In this document: positions 1 through 11,488 of the stretch, in pieces
Position numbering within the stretch: the first letter of the stretch is position 1
Layout: each line of letters begins with the position of its first letter
NCBI GenBank assembly: GCA_028583415.1
Contig: CM053267.1
Coordinates: 18,173,814 to 18,237,813, forward strand
Reading direction: 5' to 3'
Source of the DNA: Protea cynaroides
Taxonomy: Eukaryota > Streptophyta > Magnoliopsida > Proteales > Proteaceae
Length of the DNA: 64,000 bases
Notes under the pieces: generated by a model
Told to the model about the DNA's origin: nothing
Database searches by the model: none
What the model saw: the letters and a program-made list of their open reading frames with translations, nothing else
Translations under genes and position numbers: made by a program

Positions 1-953
1 TTCCTTTTTCTTCTCCAAGATCTTTTAGATTTTATCTCTTATATATAATAATATATATTATATACACATATATTTAATAACATACATATATGTATAGTAT
101 ACAATATATATAATATATAAATACTATGCACATGGATGAACTGGTTCAAAACGGGTTGAGACTGACTTAGGTTGACTGAGTTAAACTGATATGGGTTGAG
201 CTAGGTTGGACCAAAATTGGCTTGAACTGAGTTGATTGGATTAATTGGAATTAACTGGGTTTTCTCTCCTTGTCATTTCATGGGTCATTTTCGCTGTCAT
301 TCCGCATGGAATTTTCCGATGGCCTCTATTCCAAATTTTTTGCATTCATTTTGTAGAACATTAAAAATGAAGAATATAGGAACTGGAATCACCTGAATCC
401 GATGTAGAACGGAAAAGATATGCAGCTTTGAAGTTCTGACGATAATTTTGCATGCAAGCTTGCATGGGACCCACTGGTGACTTCTACCCGGGATTTTTTA
501 CGTCCACTTTGTAGAACATCATGAATGAAGAATAATGGTCTTGGAATCATCTGAATCCGATGTCGGATGATCAAGATATGATGATTTGAAATTCAAACAA
601 TCCAACTTAGGATAATTTGCATAAAGGCCCCTAGGATTATTTATAATAATTTCATAAACCTCCCTCATATGTATCATCTGACTAAAATGGTCATATCTTC
701 CTCATTTGATATCGAAATTGAGCAATTCTGGTCTCGTTTCGAAGATAATTCTATGACCTACGCATCCATGCAAAATTATAACCCATGACCTTGCTGTGGA
801 CCCATTGAAAACTTCCTCAAATTCATAGACCCATTGAAAACTCCCTCAAATTCACAGTCAAGAATCCAAACTTTCGATCACCTTTCTTCCTTTTGTTGTT
901 CATACACCAGCAGGACTTTGTTTAGCTGGGATGGCAAAAATGGGGTGCTTACA
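1..953 (-). repeat. Left (3') LTR of element F, partial
   Basis: This is the terminal 953 bases of an LTR whose start lies left of the window. It matches 9403-10356 base for base apart from scattered substitutions and a net 1-base length difference. It ends tggggtgcttaca, giving the TG...CA termini (TGTAAGCACC on the element's own strand). Short open frames here, such as the one at 389-574, occur identically in the other LTR and resemble no protein I know. Confidence 0.85.
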
Positions 954-967
954 GATGCCCCTCTTCG
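954..967 (-). other. Polypurine tract of element F
   Basis: On the minus strand this reads as a purine-rich run (gaagaggggca) directly before the LTR start TGTAAGCACC. This is the expected position of the plus-strand primer of an LTR retrotransposon. It is the main reason, with the tRNA-Arg site, for placing F on the minus strand. Confidence 0.6.
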
Positions 968-1082
968 ACCGAGATTGTGGGCAATTGAGGCCGAAGATAA
1001 AAGTAGCCCATTTTTGTATTATTCTGCACTTGATCCGAATTCTACCATTGCTCTCTTGAACCGATGCTGTAACTACTCTCCT

Positions 1083-1113
<31 letters not shown>

Positions 1114-1143
1114 GTTTACACTGTACAACAAACAACTGTAGAT

Positions 1144-1313
1144 GTCAAGCTCCTTGAGTAGCGATGTCAAGCTTCTTGAGTAGCGACCTCATCAGGTCTG
1201 TGACTTTAGCTCAAGACCGCTCATGATGTAACTGTAACTGTCAAGCTTCTTGAGTAGCGACCCTATCAGGTCTGTGACTTTAGCTCAAGACCGCTCATGA
1301 TGTAACGGTAACT
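1144..1313. repeat. 74-bp tandem repeat, two full copies and a partial one
   Basis: The phrase gtcaagcttcttgagtagcg recurs at 1166 and 1240 with 74-base spacing, each time followed by the same tcaggtctgtgactttagc stretch. A truncated copy starts at 1144. It lies next to the 15-bp array near the 3' end of element F. Confidence 0.85.
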
Positions 1314-1330
1314 GTGTTTTGTGCTCTGGA

Positions 1331-1585
1331 TTTGTAACCTTTGGATGTGTAGTCTTTGACTGTGTAGCCTTTGGATGTGTAGCCTTTGGATGTGTAGCCT
1401 TTGGATGTGTAGCCTTTGGATGTGTATCCTTTGGATGTGTATCCTTTGGATGTGTAGCCTTTGGATGTGTAGCCTTTGGATGTGTATCCTTTGGATGTGT
1501 AGCCTTTGGATGTGTAGCCTTTGGCTGTGTAGCCTTTGGATGTGTAGCCTTTGGATGTGTATCCTTTGGATGTGTATCCTTTGGA
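1331..1585. repeat. 15-bp minisatellite, 17 units
   Basis: Seventeen consecutive 15-base units of tgtgtagcctttgga or the variant tgtgtatcctttgga; the first two units are slightly diverged. Because 15 is a multiple of three, all six frames stay open and give artificial repeat proteins (for example SKGYT repeats on the minus strand). It lies close to the 3' LTR, in the transcribed tail of element F. In Ogre/Tat elements this zone is known to be hypervariable and rich in tandem repeats. Confidence 0.95.
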
Positions 1586-3184
1586 CCGAATTTGGGGTGT
1601 CCCAAATTGCCTACGTATCCTTTGGGATTTCCGTCCCTCCAGAATCAGGTTCCGCGTAGTTCGGGCTGGTTTTTTCTCTCTTTCCATGATCTTTCTTTCT
1701 TTCTTCTCTTTGCTTGCATCTTGTTCTCTTTTCCATTCTAATTCTGCTTTCATTCAGTATTCTTTCTTCTCTGTACTTTCATTTTTCTTTTTTCTTTTTC
1801 TTGTTCTTTTCAATTTCTTTCTTCATCTTTCTTCATTCCCAAAATGGGTTGAACTTTCCATAAATATTGAGGTAGCCACAATGAGGCTCAGCATCTGCAC
1901 TTTGTCCACTAACATTGCTCGGAATCCAAGAGGAACTAGAGATCATGATTTGATCGACTTTCCTTGACTTGACTTAATCTAGACCGAGAGAAACATGTTT
2001 CTTTTCTTTAATAGGCAATTTTGATATGTTCTGCATTCCTGCCAAATTTATATGGGTTTCACTTTGATCAAAGGAAAATCTGGTCTTTTTAATGAGGGGC
2101 AAATGATGACAATGACTCAATTTTCTTTCATTTTTTTTTCAAATTTGTATGAGTCATCTTTCTCTTACATTCAAATGAACTCAGCTAGAGTTTCAAACAG
2201 AGGGCTCAACTAAACTCATGATGTTTGGATAAATTGGTGATTTTGCCCCAGTGTCTTAGTTCAAGTTTGCACATATTGATAGGAAGACGACTTTTGAGTC
2301 ATCACTAGAAATAACCTTAAGGAGATGCAACCCTACACTAATCTTTAGAAAAAACATCAAAGAATGCTTTCTCTTCTCGGTATCACTCAGATAGAAAACA
2401 AGTTTCAACAAGCTATGCTCAGATGCTGAATCAGTTGTAACCATGTTTGGGCCCAAATCCTTTAAGTCTGTATACAAGTATGACGATGAAGGTCCAGATG
2501 GACAGATAAGAAACTGTCCAATGGGTCTGCCATTGGGAGAGTGTTTGGTTGTTTATGTAGAATGGCTTGATCTCCACTAGGCGATGCCATTTTATTGGCT
2601 AGCAACAAAGGACTATGGAATTCTTGGACGCCGTCGAAATGATGAACGACAGATAGATATTCCAGTCAGATTTATTAAACAATATTTATGCATAACAAGA
2701 CGACATGTTCACAAGAAACGATACGATAAAATTTTGTAACATTTGAAATAAGGGCATGTAATGTAGACTCTGTGGAAGACCGTCAGATTGATGGACGGGG
2801 GAGAGAGTCTTTAGCCGAAAAGAAATCCTCTGATGACAACAAAGTGATGAGACCACCCCCTGTATGGGTGGGATGTAGTGACCAATATCAAAAATCCAGC
2901 TCAACACACAACGTGAATCACAACAAATGATCAGGTCTCCAATCAGGTTCTAAGAAATGGTGTCTATATATCATTGTATGAGAACCAATTGACTTGTTGC
3001 TCTATAACTGAACTCGTCCATCAGCAGGACTCCAAAGGAGTTGCCCCATGTACATGCCTTGTCATCAAACTCACTCATCATTAGTGTTTCAAAGTAGTTG
3101 CTTCATGTCTATGCACCATAGTTGAACTTGTCCACCATCATTTTTCCAATGTAGTATGCTAACCAACCTCATTATTTTGTATAG

Positions 3185-3299
3185 CTCTTTCTTTTTTCTT
3201 TTCTTTTTCTTTTTTTTCTTTTTTTTTTTTCTCTTTCTTTCCTTTTCTTTTTTTTTTTTTTTCTTCCTTTTTTTCTTTTCTCTCTTTTTTTTTTTTTTG
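3185..3299. repeat. Pyrimidine-rich low-complexity tract (T with C)
   Basis: Nearly pure T/C on the plus strand with long T runs. It produces open frames of Phe/Ser or Lys/Arg on the two strands that are not genes. Confidence 0.9.
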
Positions 3300-4860
3300 A
3301 GCTCATCTTTGACTTTGAGGTTGATCCGTAGCATGTTTTATGTCTGTAGACTTTATGCACTTGTAGAAGATCACATGGATTGATGTAAACTTGATAATGC
3401 CTTGTGTGTAGACCCATTCTTGTAAAACTAAATGAACCACTTGTATGAGTCTGTAAATGTTCTTTACTTTCAAGGAATATTCCAAAATTTTTTTTAATAA
3501 ATCGACCAAATGGGATGATATTTTGATGTACCAACTTGTATCTTTGAGAATGCTTGCATGACTTCAACGTAATTATCTTTAACTTTCACGTGTGTGTTGA
3601 GCTTTCATTTCTCTAAAGGCCGATGGAGTAGAAGTTCAGGTTGTGGCCCTTCATCTCAATCGTCATCAGAGTCAGAATTAGCAACGGACATGGAAGAGGA
3701 AGAAATATCAAACTGGGAAGGAATGGATTGGAAGTAGTAAAGCACTGTTGTTGATGTCTCAAATGAGGTGATTATTGTTCATTTTTTCAGAGCATTTTGG
3801 ACTAGACCGTCTACAGACACATCGAACTTAAGCCCAAACATAGATGACCTATCAGATACCAATGGTAGCCAGTTTAGACAAGTAATTCACCGAGTTACCC
3901 CAATTGGATACGACATCATTGACGTCAACTTATGATTGGTTGTAGGACCGAATTTCTGTTCAGACTTTCGCTAGTAAAGCTCATTATGCCTATCTATCGA
4001 CATGTGATTGACCATTTCCATCTTGAGCTAAACCCCATTTTGATTTATGCCCTAATTCGGGTTTGATATTCACCTGGCCAATGCCTCAATTTGGGGTAAA
4101 TGTATTCCAATCTTTGCCCCAGTTTGGATGTCATGAAATTCTGACCTATACCATTGTTGGTCCTTCACCTTTTTGGTTTGCTCCACTTTGAATCCATTAA
4201 CATTTTAATATGCCCCAGTTTAGGGTGCACTGATATTTTTGTTGTGCCCCAATTTAGGGTATACTAACATTTTGGTTTTGCCCCAGTTTAGGGTGCACAT
4301 GAAGTTTATTTTTAGGCTACCTTAATTTTGGGATACAATTGACCACATGGTCTTCCTTTTCATCCTGGATTTTGGGAGGTGGGTGGGCCATTCTTAAAGG
4401 TTCGAGGACTACTCCTTTGAGTTATGGTCACCTTGGTTGATGAAAGTAATTTGGGAGTCAGAAACCAACTCCTTCAGTCAAAGTGGCTCAATTGCCAAGG
4501 GTGAACGAAATGCTTTCCAATCTCAGTTTTTTTTCATTTAAATTTGGCAGGTATGCTAGCATGGGAAAGAAACATGTAATCTCTCAGAATCTATGATTCA
4601 GCTTTCTAACCTCTTGGATTCCTCAACTCCGATCTGGGAAATTTCAATTCCGCTCTGTAATATTTGGGCTCTCAATATACTGTCTTCCAACTATTCCAAT
4701 ACTTTGAGGTACAAAAGTCCTCCATATGAACATGAACCGAGACATGAACCAGTGATGATGAGACATTCTTATGAGTGGAAGTAATAAGAGTGGATGTTTT
4801 GTTTACTCACTCAGGTGTTCTCTTAAGTCTAGACAATCATATCCTCCCTAGTTCAACCTT

Positions 4861-4935
4861 TCTTTCTTTTTTTTCTTTTTTTTTTTTTTTTTTTTTTTTT
4901 GTTTTTTGTTTTTTTTGTTTTTTGTTTTTTTTAAT
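4861..4935. repeat. Poly-T/T-rich tract
   Basis: Runs of T broken by single C or G bases inside the coding-free interior of element F. Nothing else is recognisable here. Confidence 0.9.
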
Positions 4936-5980
4936 TTTATTTTTATATAAATAATGAACGAAGGTTAAGACTCAGAAGTGACTGGACACGAGAAGGATGC
5001 ACATACACATACAAGCTGACTCGACCAAACAAAGTTAGCTCCTTCATGAAAACCGACCATTAGACATCATCTGTAACAATTTATTTGTATTTGAATAACC
5101 CCATGATTGGTCTTGGGGCCTCAATATTCCGAATGGATCATTGTAGCACCAAGGTTCGACCATGTGGTTCATCGAATTTCAAGAAATTGAAACGGATATG
5201 CTTATTTGTAGTTTTCATGATGGATGACAAAAACGGTTCATGATTGAAAAAATCGGTAAATTTCTACTTGATCATAGTATCTATACCGTGACGAAGATTT
5301 TCCGATCGTTTTTGAGATTGATGTATCAATATTGAACGGTCAACACAATGAGCTTTGTACGATGGAGGGCGTGTATAGACCGCCCACACTAATGTGTATG
5401 CGGGTATACGTAACCCTCACGCTCCCAACAAGTTAGAGACAAGAATACTCAAGCGTGGATCCAAACATGTTGACAAGTCAAGGACAAAAACGGGCAGAAC
5501 TTCGACGTCTCAGATGTAAATATTATGATCGAGTAGATTTTACCATGTTGGTTCAAAGATGGACCAAAATAACATACATGTGGCTCAACTGGGTTAGGAC
5601 AGAAAAGGCCACCTTGACGAGGATGGGGTAACCTATCACCGAATGCTCGATGAATAATGGGCCCCCAATCCCTTTATATACTATGTTGCAAGGATCCAAG
5701 CGACGTGGAGTAGCATAATGCATTCCCAGGCGGACCCAAGAAACGCTCGTTAGAGGCTGCTCGCCGGTCGTGGTCTCACAAAGTACAGGCCAAGGCTGTG
5801 TGTTTCACCAAGCGGGCTGTCCCACATGCATGGGACCCGGTTCGGCTACTCACACGAAAGTGTGACTGAACCCATTCCCCCCAAAGCAATATGTACAAAC
5901 AATAAATATAGTACCCTAGATCTAGCATCAAATGTCAAGCAAATCAATATAAGGAAAGTATCCTAGGAGTCTGAATATTA

Positions 5981-5999
5981 ATCCCCAGTGGAGTCGCCA
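5981..5999 (-). other. Primer binding site of element F (tRNA-Arg type)
   Basis: The minus strand reads TGGCGACTCCACTGGGGAT one base after the LTR end. The plus-strand form, atccccagtggagtcgcca, resembles the 3' end of a plant tRNA-Arg. Ogre-lineage elements are known to use tRNA-Arg, which supports the lineage call. Confidence 0.75.
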
Positions 6000-6747
6000 C
6001 TGTGAGGACAATGGGAAATCGACGTGATCCTCCTTTGGATGGAAATGTGTATCCCGTATCGATGAAGATCGATTGTATCTGTTGGAGTCGCCACCTAGAT
6101 TAAGGTCTAGGACCTCTAAAAATGTAGCCTCACCCTAAGGTAAAACTTCTATCGACTCGTGACCCAATGTATCGGTTCTTTGGTCTGCAAGAGATCGGGT
6201 AAGTATTCAGGGTACGGTTATGGGAAGGTGTTAGGCACCCAAACCGCCCGATCAATATCGGCCTCCTAAACTCTCCTTAAATTCTAATTTTGACTGTGCT
6301 TGGTCAACTGGATGACTAGGGTTCAATGGGGGATGTCCTAAACCAAGTTGCTAAGTTATTCTAACCTAGGGTTCAGCCAATCATGTTTTAAAGTAAATAA
6401 ACAAGAAAACGTAATGTACAATATCATACAATGAACCGAACCAAAGATGGTTCGGTCTTGGACTGAATCTGAGACATGTAAGACATCTCAAACTGCCTAC
6501 GTATTCCAATCCTGGAAATCAAGTCCAAAAACGTAGTTCGAAAATGGGTTGTTTGATTAAAGATTATGGAAGTGATTTATGCATGTGCTTCAATTAGATT
6601 TTTTGTTCAAGTTGAAGTTTATGCTGGATGTATGGTTGATGGGTGGCTTTGTACCGTATTTGGGATTCCCAAATTGCCTACGTATTCTAGGGTTTGCCCT
6701 AGAAATCAGGTACGACGTAGTTCGAAAGGGTTTTGAGAGTCGGATTT

Positions 6748-7127
6748 GGAATGTGTACCAAAATCCTTCCAATTTTGTCAATAGGATCTAGGGATGAGAC
6801 CTAAATTCCTACCATTTTTATTTGGGATGTGTACCAAATTCTTTCTATTTTTGTTAATAGGATCTAGGGATGAGACCTAAATTCCTACCATTTTTATTTG
6901 GGATGTGTACCAAATTCTTTCTATTTTTGTTAATGGGATCTAGGGATGAGACCTAAATTCCTACCATTTTTATTTGGGATGTGTACCAAATTCTTTCTAT
7001 TTTTGTCAATAGGATCTAGGGATGAGACCTAAATTCCTACCATTTTTATTTGGGATGTGTACCAAATTCTTTCTATTTTTGTCAATAGGATCTAGGGATG
7101 AGACCTAAATTCCTATCATTTTTAATT
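6748..7127. repeat. 76-bp tandem repeat, five copies
   Basis: The phrase gggatgtgtaccaaattctt begins at 6824, 6900, 6976 and 7052, exactly 76 bases apart, after a diverged first copy at 6748. It lies in the distal part of the 5' LTR of F, between the leader and the primer site. Confidence 0.95.
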
Positions 7128-8960
7128 GTTTCTATTTTTAGGTTTTTAGGGTTTCCTATCCCTTTTCATTGTGATTTTTATTTTTTAGAGTTTCATACCC
7201 TAATTATTCTCTTTATTCTAGGGTTTATCTTGCCCTAATTATTCTTTCCATTTTTAGGGTTTCACTACCCTAATTGTTCAATTCTTTCCATCTTAGGGTG
7301 TATCTTGCCCTAGTTGTTATACAATGTAAATAATCTAACAAAGCAATGTGAGCTTAAATATAGCAGTGTAAGCATCCAAATATAGCATGTTAGAAATATA
7401 TTCAAATTTAGCAACATATCAGTCAAAAATGGAAAGTGAGCATGTGAATCAATACAAACATGGTAAGTGTGCACCCAAACATGGCAGTAATATGTGAGCA
7501 AGTGTAGTAGACAAATATGGCAATAAGCATGTGTAACATTCCAATCATGGCAATGTGATTATTCCAATTATGGCAGTATGACCATTCCAATTATAGTAGT
7601 GTATGCATACGAGCATCCGAACATAGCATAGCATCAAATATGGCATGTGAGAAACAACCAAAGCATATGAGAATCAATCAAAACATGATGGAACACGTAG
7701 CAAGATGACAGCTTTGTCAGGCTGGACCAAAATGGGCACATAGGGCACTGTACTTACTCAAAAAATTCTTAACAGATATCCCTGGAAAGAAGACTCAGAG
7801 GCCAACATTTTTTCTCAAGGAAGCTAATCCTAAAAGAGACCATAGGCAGGTCGAAAATATTCCCCAAGTACAGGCAAATACACTGGTCAGGTCTGTTCCA
7901 GATTTTTGACCAGTTGCACCATAAATTCCAAATAAAATTCTATTCTTAATGAAAATTAAATACAGACATATATCTATGTAGATAACTGTCTGATCTAAAA
8001 TTTCATTAAGAAAAACAAGTTAAAACAGTATATTTTATTTGTGAAAAATGACTCTTTTCAATCATGCAAATCAGCACATCATGACAGATTTGAAATCAGA
8101 GCACTATGCACTTAAAAATTGATATCAATTCAACAAAAAATGGACAAAATATGAAACCAGTGCGATTTTTTAGAAGACTTTCATGTCTAAAAAGTTCATG
8201 TTAAGTGGATTTTCTGATTATGGACATAAGGCCTTTGTCTAGAGACTTTCCGATGGAGGATTGCATTACATCCGAGAAAAATAGCAATGTCAAAGACAAA
8301 TTTTTTGATATATTTCCCCAATTCCCAATGGAACGAAATTTTTAGGGTAGTCTTCTATCATATCAGAGAAACTCCCATAAAATTTTGGGCTTCAAAATCT
8401 TAGAAAAAATACATATGATGTACGTCCTAAGTTTGAACCCTAAATCTGGAATTTTCAGATGAGAAAATCACTTTATGAAATTTACAAAAAACATCAAACA
8501 TCATTGTATATCAATCAAAAATTCATCATTGAATAGCTTAGAAAAATTATCATTCATGAAAAATGTTAGACATAGGCATCCTAACATTAACAAGCATGTA
8601 ATAGAGCATTCATGATTGAGATTTCATGAAAATTAGCCTTTTTCAAGCAAAATTGGCATTCGGGCATTATAACGACCTCTAAATTTGTTTAGAGTACTAA
8701 CCTTGGGCTCAAATCGAGCGAAACCGTTGATGAAGGGTGATTGGGGATTGTATCAATCCCCTTTGAATGTGAATCCTCCTTCTCCTCTCTTCTGCTTCTT
8801 TCTCTCTTCTCTTTCTCTCTTTTCTTCTTCTCTTTTCTTTCTTTTCTCTTTTCTCTCTCTTTCTTTCTTCTTCTCTCACGTTTTCTCTCTCTCACTCACG
8901 TTTCTCTCTCTCACCCACGTTCCCCTCTCTCTGGTATAGAAAAGGATCCCTCCTCTCTCC

Positions 8961-8969
8961 TATTTATAA
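8961..8969 (-). promoter_or_regulatory. TATA box of element F
   Basis: The minus strand reads TTATAAATAGGAG, followed downstream by a GA-rich leader. Tandem repeats lie about 160-480 bases upstream. This layout is typical of an LTR promoter; initiation would be near 8930. Confidence 0.55.
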
Positions 8970-9126
8970 TTTTTCACTCATTTTCTAGAAGATCCTTCTT
9001 TCCTTTTCTTCTTTTTTCTAGAAAATCTTTTTTCTCTCCATTTTTTCTTCTTTCCTTTCTTTTCTTCCTCTCTCACGTTTTTTCTTCTTCCTTTCTTTCC
9101 TTTTTCTCATTCTTCTTCTAGAAAAC

Positions 9127-9440
9127 CCCTTCTCTTTCACGTCTCCCTCTCTCCTCTTTCCTTTTTCTTCTCCAAGATCTTTTAGATTTCATCTCAACCC
9201 TAAAGCCTCCTTCTCTTTCACGTCTCTCTCTCTCCGCTTTCCTTTTTCTTTTCCAAGATCTTTTAGATTTCATCTCAACCCTAAAGCCTCCTTCTCTTTC
9301 ACGTCTCCTCTCTCTCCTCTTTCCTTTTTCTTCTCCAAGATCTTTTAGATTTCATCTCAACCCTAAAGCCTCCTTCTCTTTCACGTCTCCTCTCTCTCCT
9401 CTTTCGTTTTTCTTCTCCAAGATCTTTTAGATTTTATCTC
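9127..9440. repeat. 81-82-bp tandem repeat, four copies, in U3 of element F
   Basis: The phrase ccaagatcttttagatt begins at 9172, 9253, 9335 and 9417. Each unit also carries ctctttcacgtctcc and caaccctaaagcctcc. The last unit is also seen at base 1 in the other LTR. On the element strand the array lies upstream of the TATA box. Confidence 0.95.
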
Positions 9441-10358
9441 TTATATATAATAATATATATTATATACACATATATTTAATAACATACATATATGTATAGT
9501 ATACAATATATATAATATATAAATACCATGCACATAGATGAACTGGTTCGAAACGGGTTGAGACTGACTTAGGTTGGCCCGAGTTAAAGCGATATGGGTT
9601 GAGCTAGGTTGGACCAAAACTGGCTTGCACTGAGTTGACTGGATTAATTGGAATTAACTGGGTTTTCTCTCCTTGTCATTTCATGGGTCATTTCCGCTGT
9701 CATCCCGCATGAAATTTTCTGATGGCCTCTATTCCAAATTTTTTGCATTCATTTTGTAGAACATTAAAAATGAGGAATATAGGAACTGGAATCACCTGAA
9801 TCCGATGTAGAACGGAAAAGATATGCAGCTTTGAAGTTCTGACGATAATTTTGCATGCAAGCTTGCATGGGACCCACTGGTGACTTCTACCCGGGATTTT
9901 TTACGTCCACTTTGTAGAACATCATGAATGAAGAATAATGGTCTTGGAATCATCTGAATCCGATGTCGGATGATCAAGATATGATGATTTAAAATTCAAA
10001 CAATCCAACTTAGGATAATTTGCATAAAGGCCCCTAGGATTATTTATAATAATTTTATAAACCTCCCTCATATGTATCATCTGACTAAAATGGTCATATC
10101 TTCCTCATTTGATATCGAAATTGAGCAATTCTGGTCTCGTTTCGAAGATAATTCTATGACCTACGCATCCATGCAAAATTATAACCCATGACCTTGCTGT
10201 GGACCCATTGAAAACTTCCTCAAATTCACAGACCCATTGAAAACTCCCTCAAATTCACAGTCAAGAATCCAAACTTTCGATCACCTTTCTTCCTTTTGTT
10301 GTCCATACACCAGCAGGACTTTGTTTAGCTGGGATGGCGAAAATGGGGTGCTTACACA

Positions 10359-11108
10359 TGTATAATTGATTTCAAGGGATCATGGGACGAAAGATTACCA
10401 CTGATCGAGTTTGCTTATAACAACAGCTATCAGGCTACTATACAGATGTCACCTTATGAAGCACTGTATGGCAGGAAGTGTCGAACTCCCTTGTTTTGGA
10501 ATGAAGTTGGAGAACGTAGTATTGTTGGGCCTGAATTTGTTGAAGAGACTTGTCGATTGGTCGACATTATGAAGGAAAGAGTGAGAACAGCTCAGAACCG
10601 TCAGAAGCAATATGCGGATACTCGACGAAGAGATCTAGAGTTCGCAGTAGGTGATAAAGTATTTTTGAAGGTATCGCCCGTGCGAGGATTGAAGAGGTTC
10701 GGACAGAAAGGGAAACTAAGTCCAAGATATGTCGGGCCATATGAAATTCTAGCTAAGCGTGGAAGAGTGGCTTATCAGTTAGCACTACCACCATCTATGT
10801 CAAGTGTGCATGACATATTTCACATTTCCTTATTGAAGAAGTATGTCAAGGATCCAACGCATGTTTTGACAGTAGATTTGCCAGAATTGACTGATGATTT
10901 GACATTTGAAGTAACACCAACAGAGATCACTAGTCAAAAGGTTCAACGTCTACGCAACAAAGATATCTACTATGTTAAGGTCACATGGAAAAGTAGAGAC
11001 ATGGAAGAGGTTACATGGGAAGAAGAAAATGCTATGCGAAAGCAATACCCTCACTTATTTGATTCAGAAGGTACGTACAATTTCGAGGATGAAATTTTTA
11101 TAAGTTGA
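10359..11108 (+). pseudogene. Element E pol fragment: integrase C-terminus and chromodomain
   Basis: The frame is open from the junction with F to a TGA at 11106. It holds the end of the integrase core (SPYEALYGRKCRTPL), the GPY/F-type region (RYVGPYEILAKRG), the HVSLLKKY-like motif as DIFHISLLKKY, and a terminal chromodomain-like block (VKVTWKSRDMEEVTWEEE). This is the order of Tekay/Del-type chromoviruses, whose chromodomain guides integration into heterochromatin. The upstream part was separated by insertion of F and lies outside the window. After DSE at 11069 there is a consensus splice donor, AAG|GTACGT, in phase 1; see the tail exon at 13013. No stops or frameshifts appear in this fragment. 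Confidence 0.85.
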
Positions 11109-11115
11109 GGGGAGT
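11107..11115 (+). other. Polypurine tract of element E
   Basis: A gaggggagt run between the pol stop and the LTR start TGTAAGACCC. The equivalent tracts are aggggggagt in A (before 38278) and ttggggggagt in D (minus strand, after 26675). Confidence 0.75.
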
Positions 11116-11268
11116 TGTAAGACCCGTGCCAATCTAACCCGGTCTTACCACCTTGAACCAGGTTTATCCATCATGGTCGAGTCAAATGGACCAAGGGCGT
11201 GAAGGAGATCGAGATCCCAGGTATCAAATCTACCCAAAAACACTTAAAATAGGGGAAGGGTCGCATAC

Positions 11269-11395
11269 CCAGCTAAGCAGGGTCGGACCTCCCAAAACAG
11301 AAAGTCAGACCCTCAGTTTTGAAGGGAGGTTCGGACAGCTTAAGACCCTAGGGTCGACGGGATCATCGACCCTCCCATCGACCCTCGGATTCTGC
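11269..11395 (+). promoter_or_regulatory. GGGTCGA/TCGACCC motif cluster in U3 of the E LTR
   Basis: Within about 130 bases the GGTCG core occurs repeatedly in both orientations, including gtcgacgggatcatcgaccc. It lies about 90-210 bases upstream of the TATA-like box at 11481. The same arrangement is found in the LTRs of A, D, J and LTR3, and again upstream of the antisense gene at 31614-31830. The role is unknown; it could be a protein-binding array. Confidence 0.55.
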
Positions 11396-11480
11396 CGAAT
11401 ATAGAAATTAGGAAATTTCCTAATTTTCGATTGGGATTCTTTCCTAATCTCAATGGGACTTATTTAGGATGTTCCTACTC

Positions 11481-11488
11481 TATTTAAA
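11481..11488 (+). promoter_or_regulatory. TATA-like box of the E LTR
   Basis: TATTTAAA followed about 30 bases later by the start of a purine-rich leader. The A LTR has TATAAATAG at the same place (20983 and 38643), as does LTR3 (15090). Confidence 0.6.

Larger units (their letters stand above)
968..5980 (-). other. Internal region of element F, no recognisable coding sequence
   Basis: About 5 kb without any frame resembling gag or pol on either strand. Contents: short tandem repeats near the element's 3' end (1144-1585), pyrimidine runs at 1081-1115, 3185-3299 and 4861-4935, and a degenerate repeat around 4080-4300 built on tgccccagtttagggt. The low-complexity runs give spurious Lys/Arg-rich or Phe-rich frames. 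The pattern (long LTRs, coding-free interior, repeats before the polypurine tract) fits a large non-autonomous derivative of a Tat/Ogre element. Confidence 0.6.
1..10356 (-). mobile_element. Element F: non-autonomous Ogre/Tat-like LTR retrotransposon, left end cut by the window
   Basis: Bases 1-953 repeat at 9403-10356 with only scattered differences, which marks two long terminal repeats around a 5-kb interior. Orientation is set by two signals. Left of 6001, on the minus strand, is a primer site beginning TGGCGACTCCACTGGGGAT, complementary to a plant tRNA-Arg 3' end, as is known for Ogre. Right of 953, on the minus strand, is a purine tract (AAGAGGGG). The 5' LTR is therefore the right-hand one. 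I recognise no gag, protease, RT or integrase, so it must depend on a partner's enzymes. It is inserted into the pol gene of element E; the right flank begins catgt, and the matching left duplication is outside the window. Confidence 0.75.
6001..10356 (-). repeat. Right (5') LTR of element F, complete (4356 bp)
   Basis: It starts tgtgaggaca and ends gtgcttaca, so the element-strand termini are TGTAAGCACC...TCCTCACA. Contents read on the minus strand: 81-bp repeats (U3), a TATA box near 8961, a GA-rich leader (8765-8930), a long AT-rich stretch, 76-bp repeats, and a final segment ending beside the tRNA-Arg site. The segment 7300-8700 is AT-rich with weak repeats of phrases like atatagcagtgtaagcatcc and no gene. 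Confidence 0.8.

Noticed and set aside
1331..1585. CRISPR-like array
   Set aside because: Head-to-tail 15-base units without spacers, in a plant retrotransposon.
1295..1753. Repeat protein with SKGYT or THPKA units on the minus strand, and Cys/Phe repeat frames on the plus strand
   Set aside because: A 15-base repeat keeps all six frames open. Nothing outside the array supports translation.
3089..3567. Lys/Arg-rich minus-strand proteins
   Set aside because: Products of a pyrimidine tract.
8685..9121. Ser/Phe/Leu-rich frames
   Set aside because: CT-rich leader and U3 of the F LTR; no family similarity and no codon structure.
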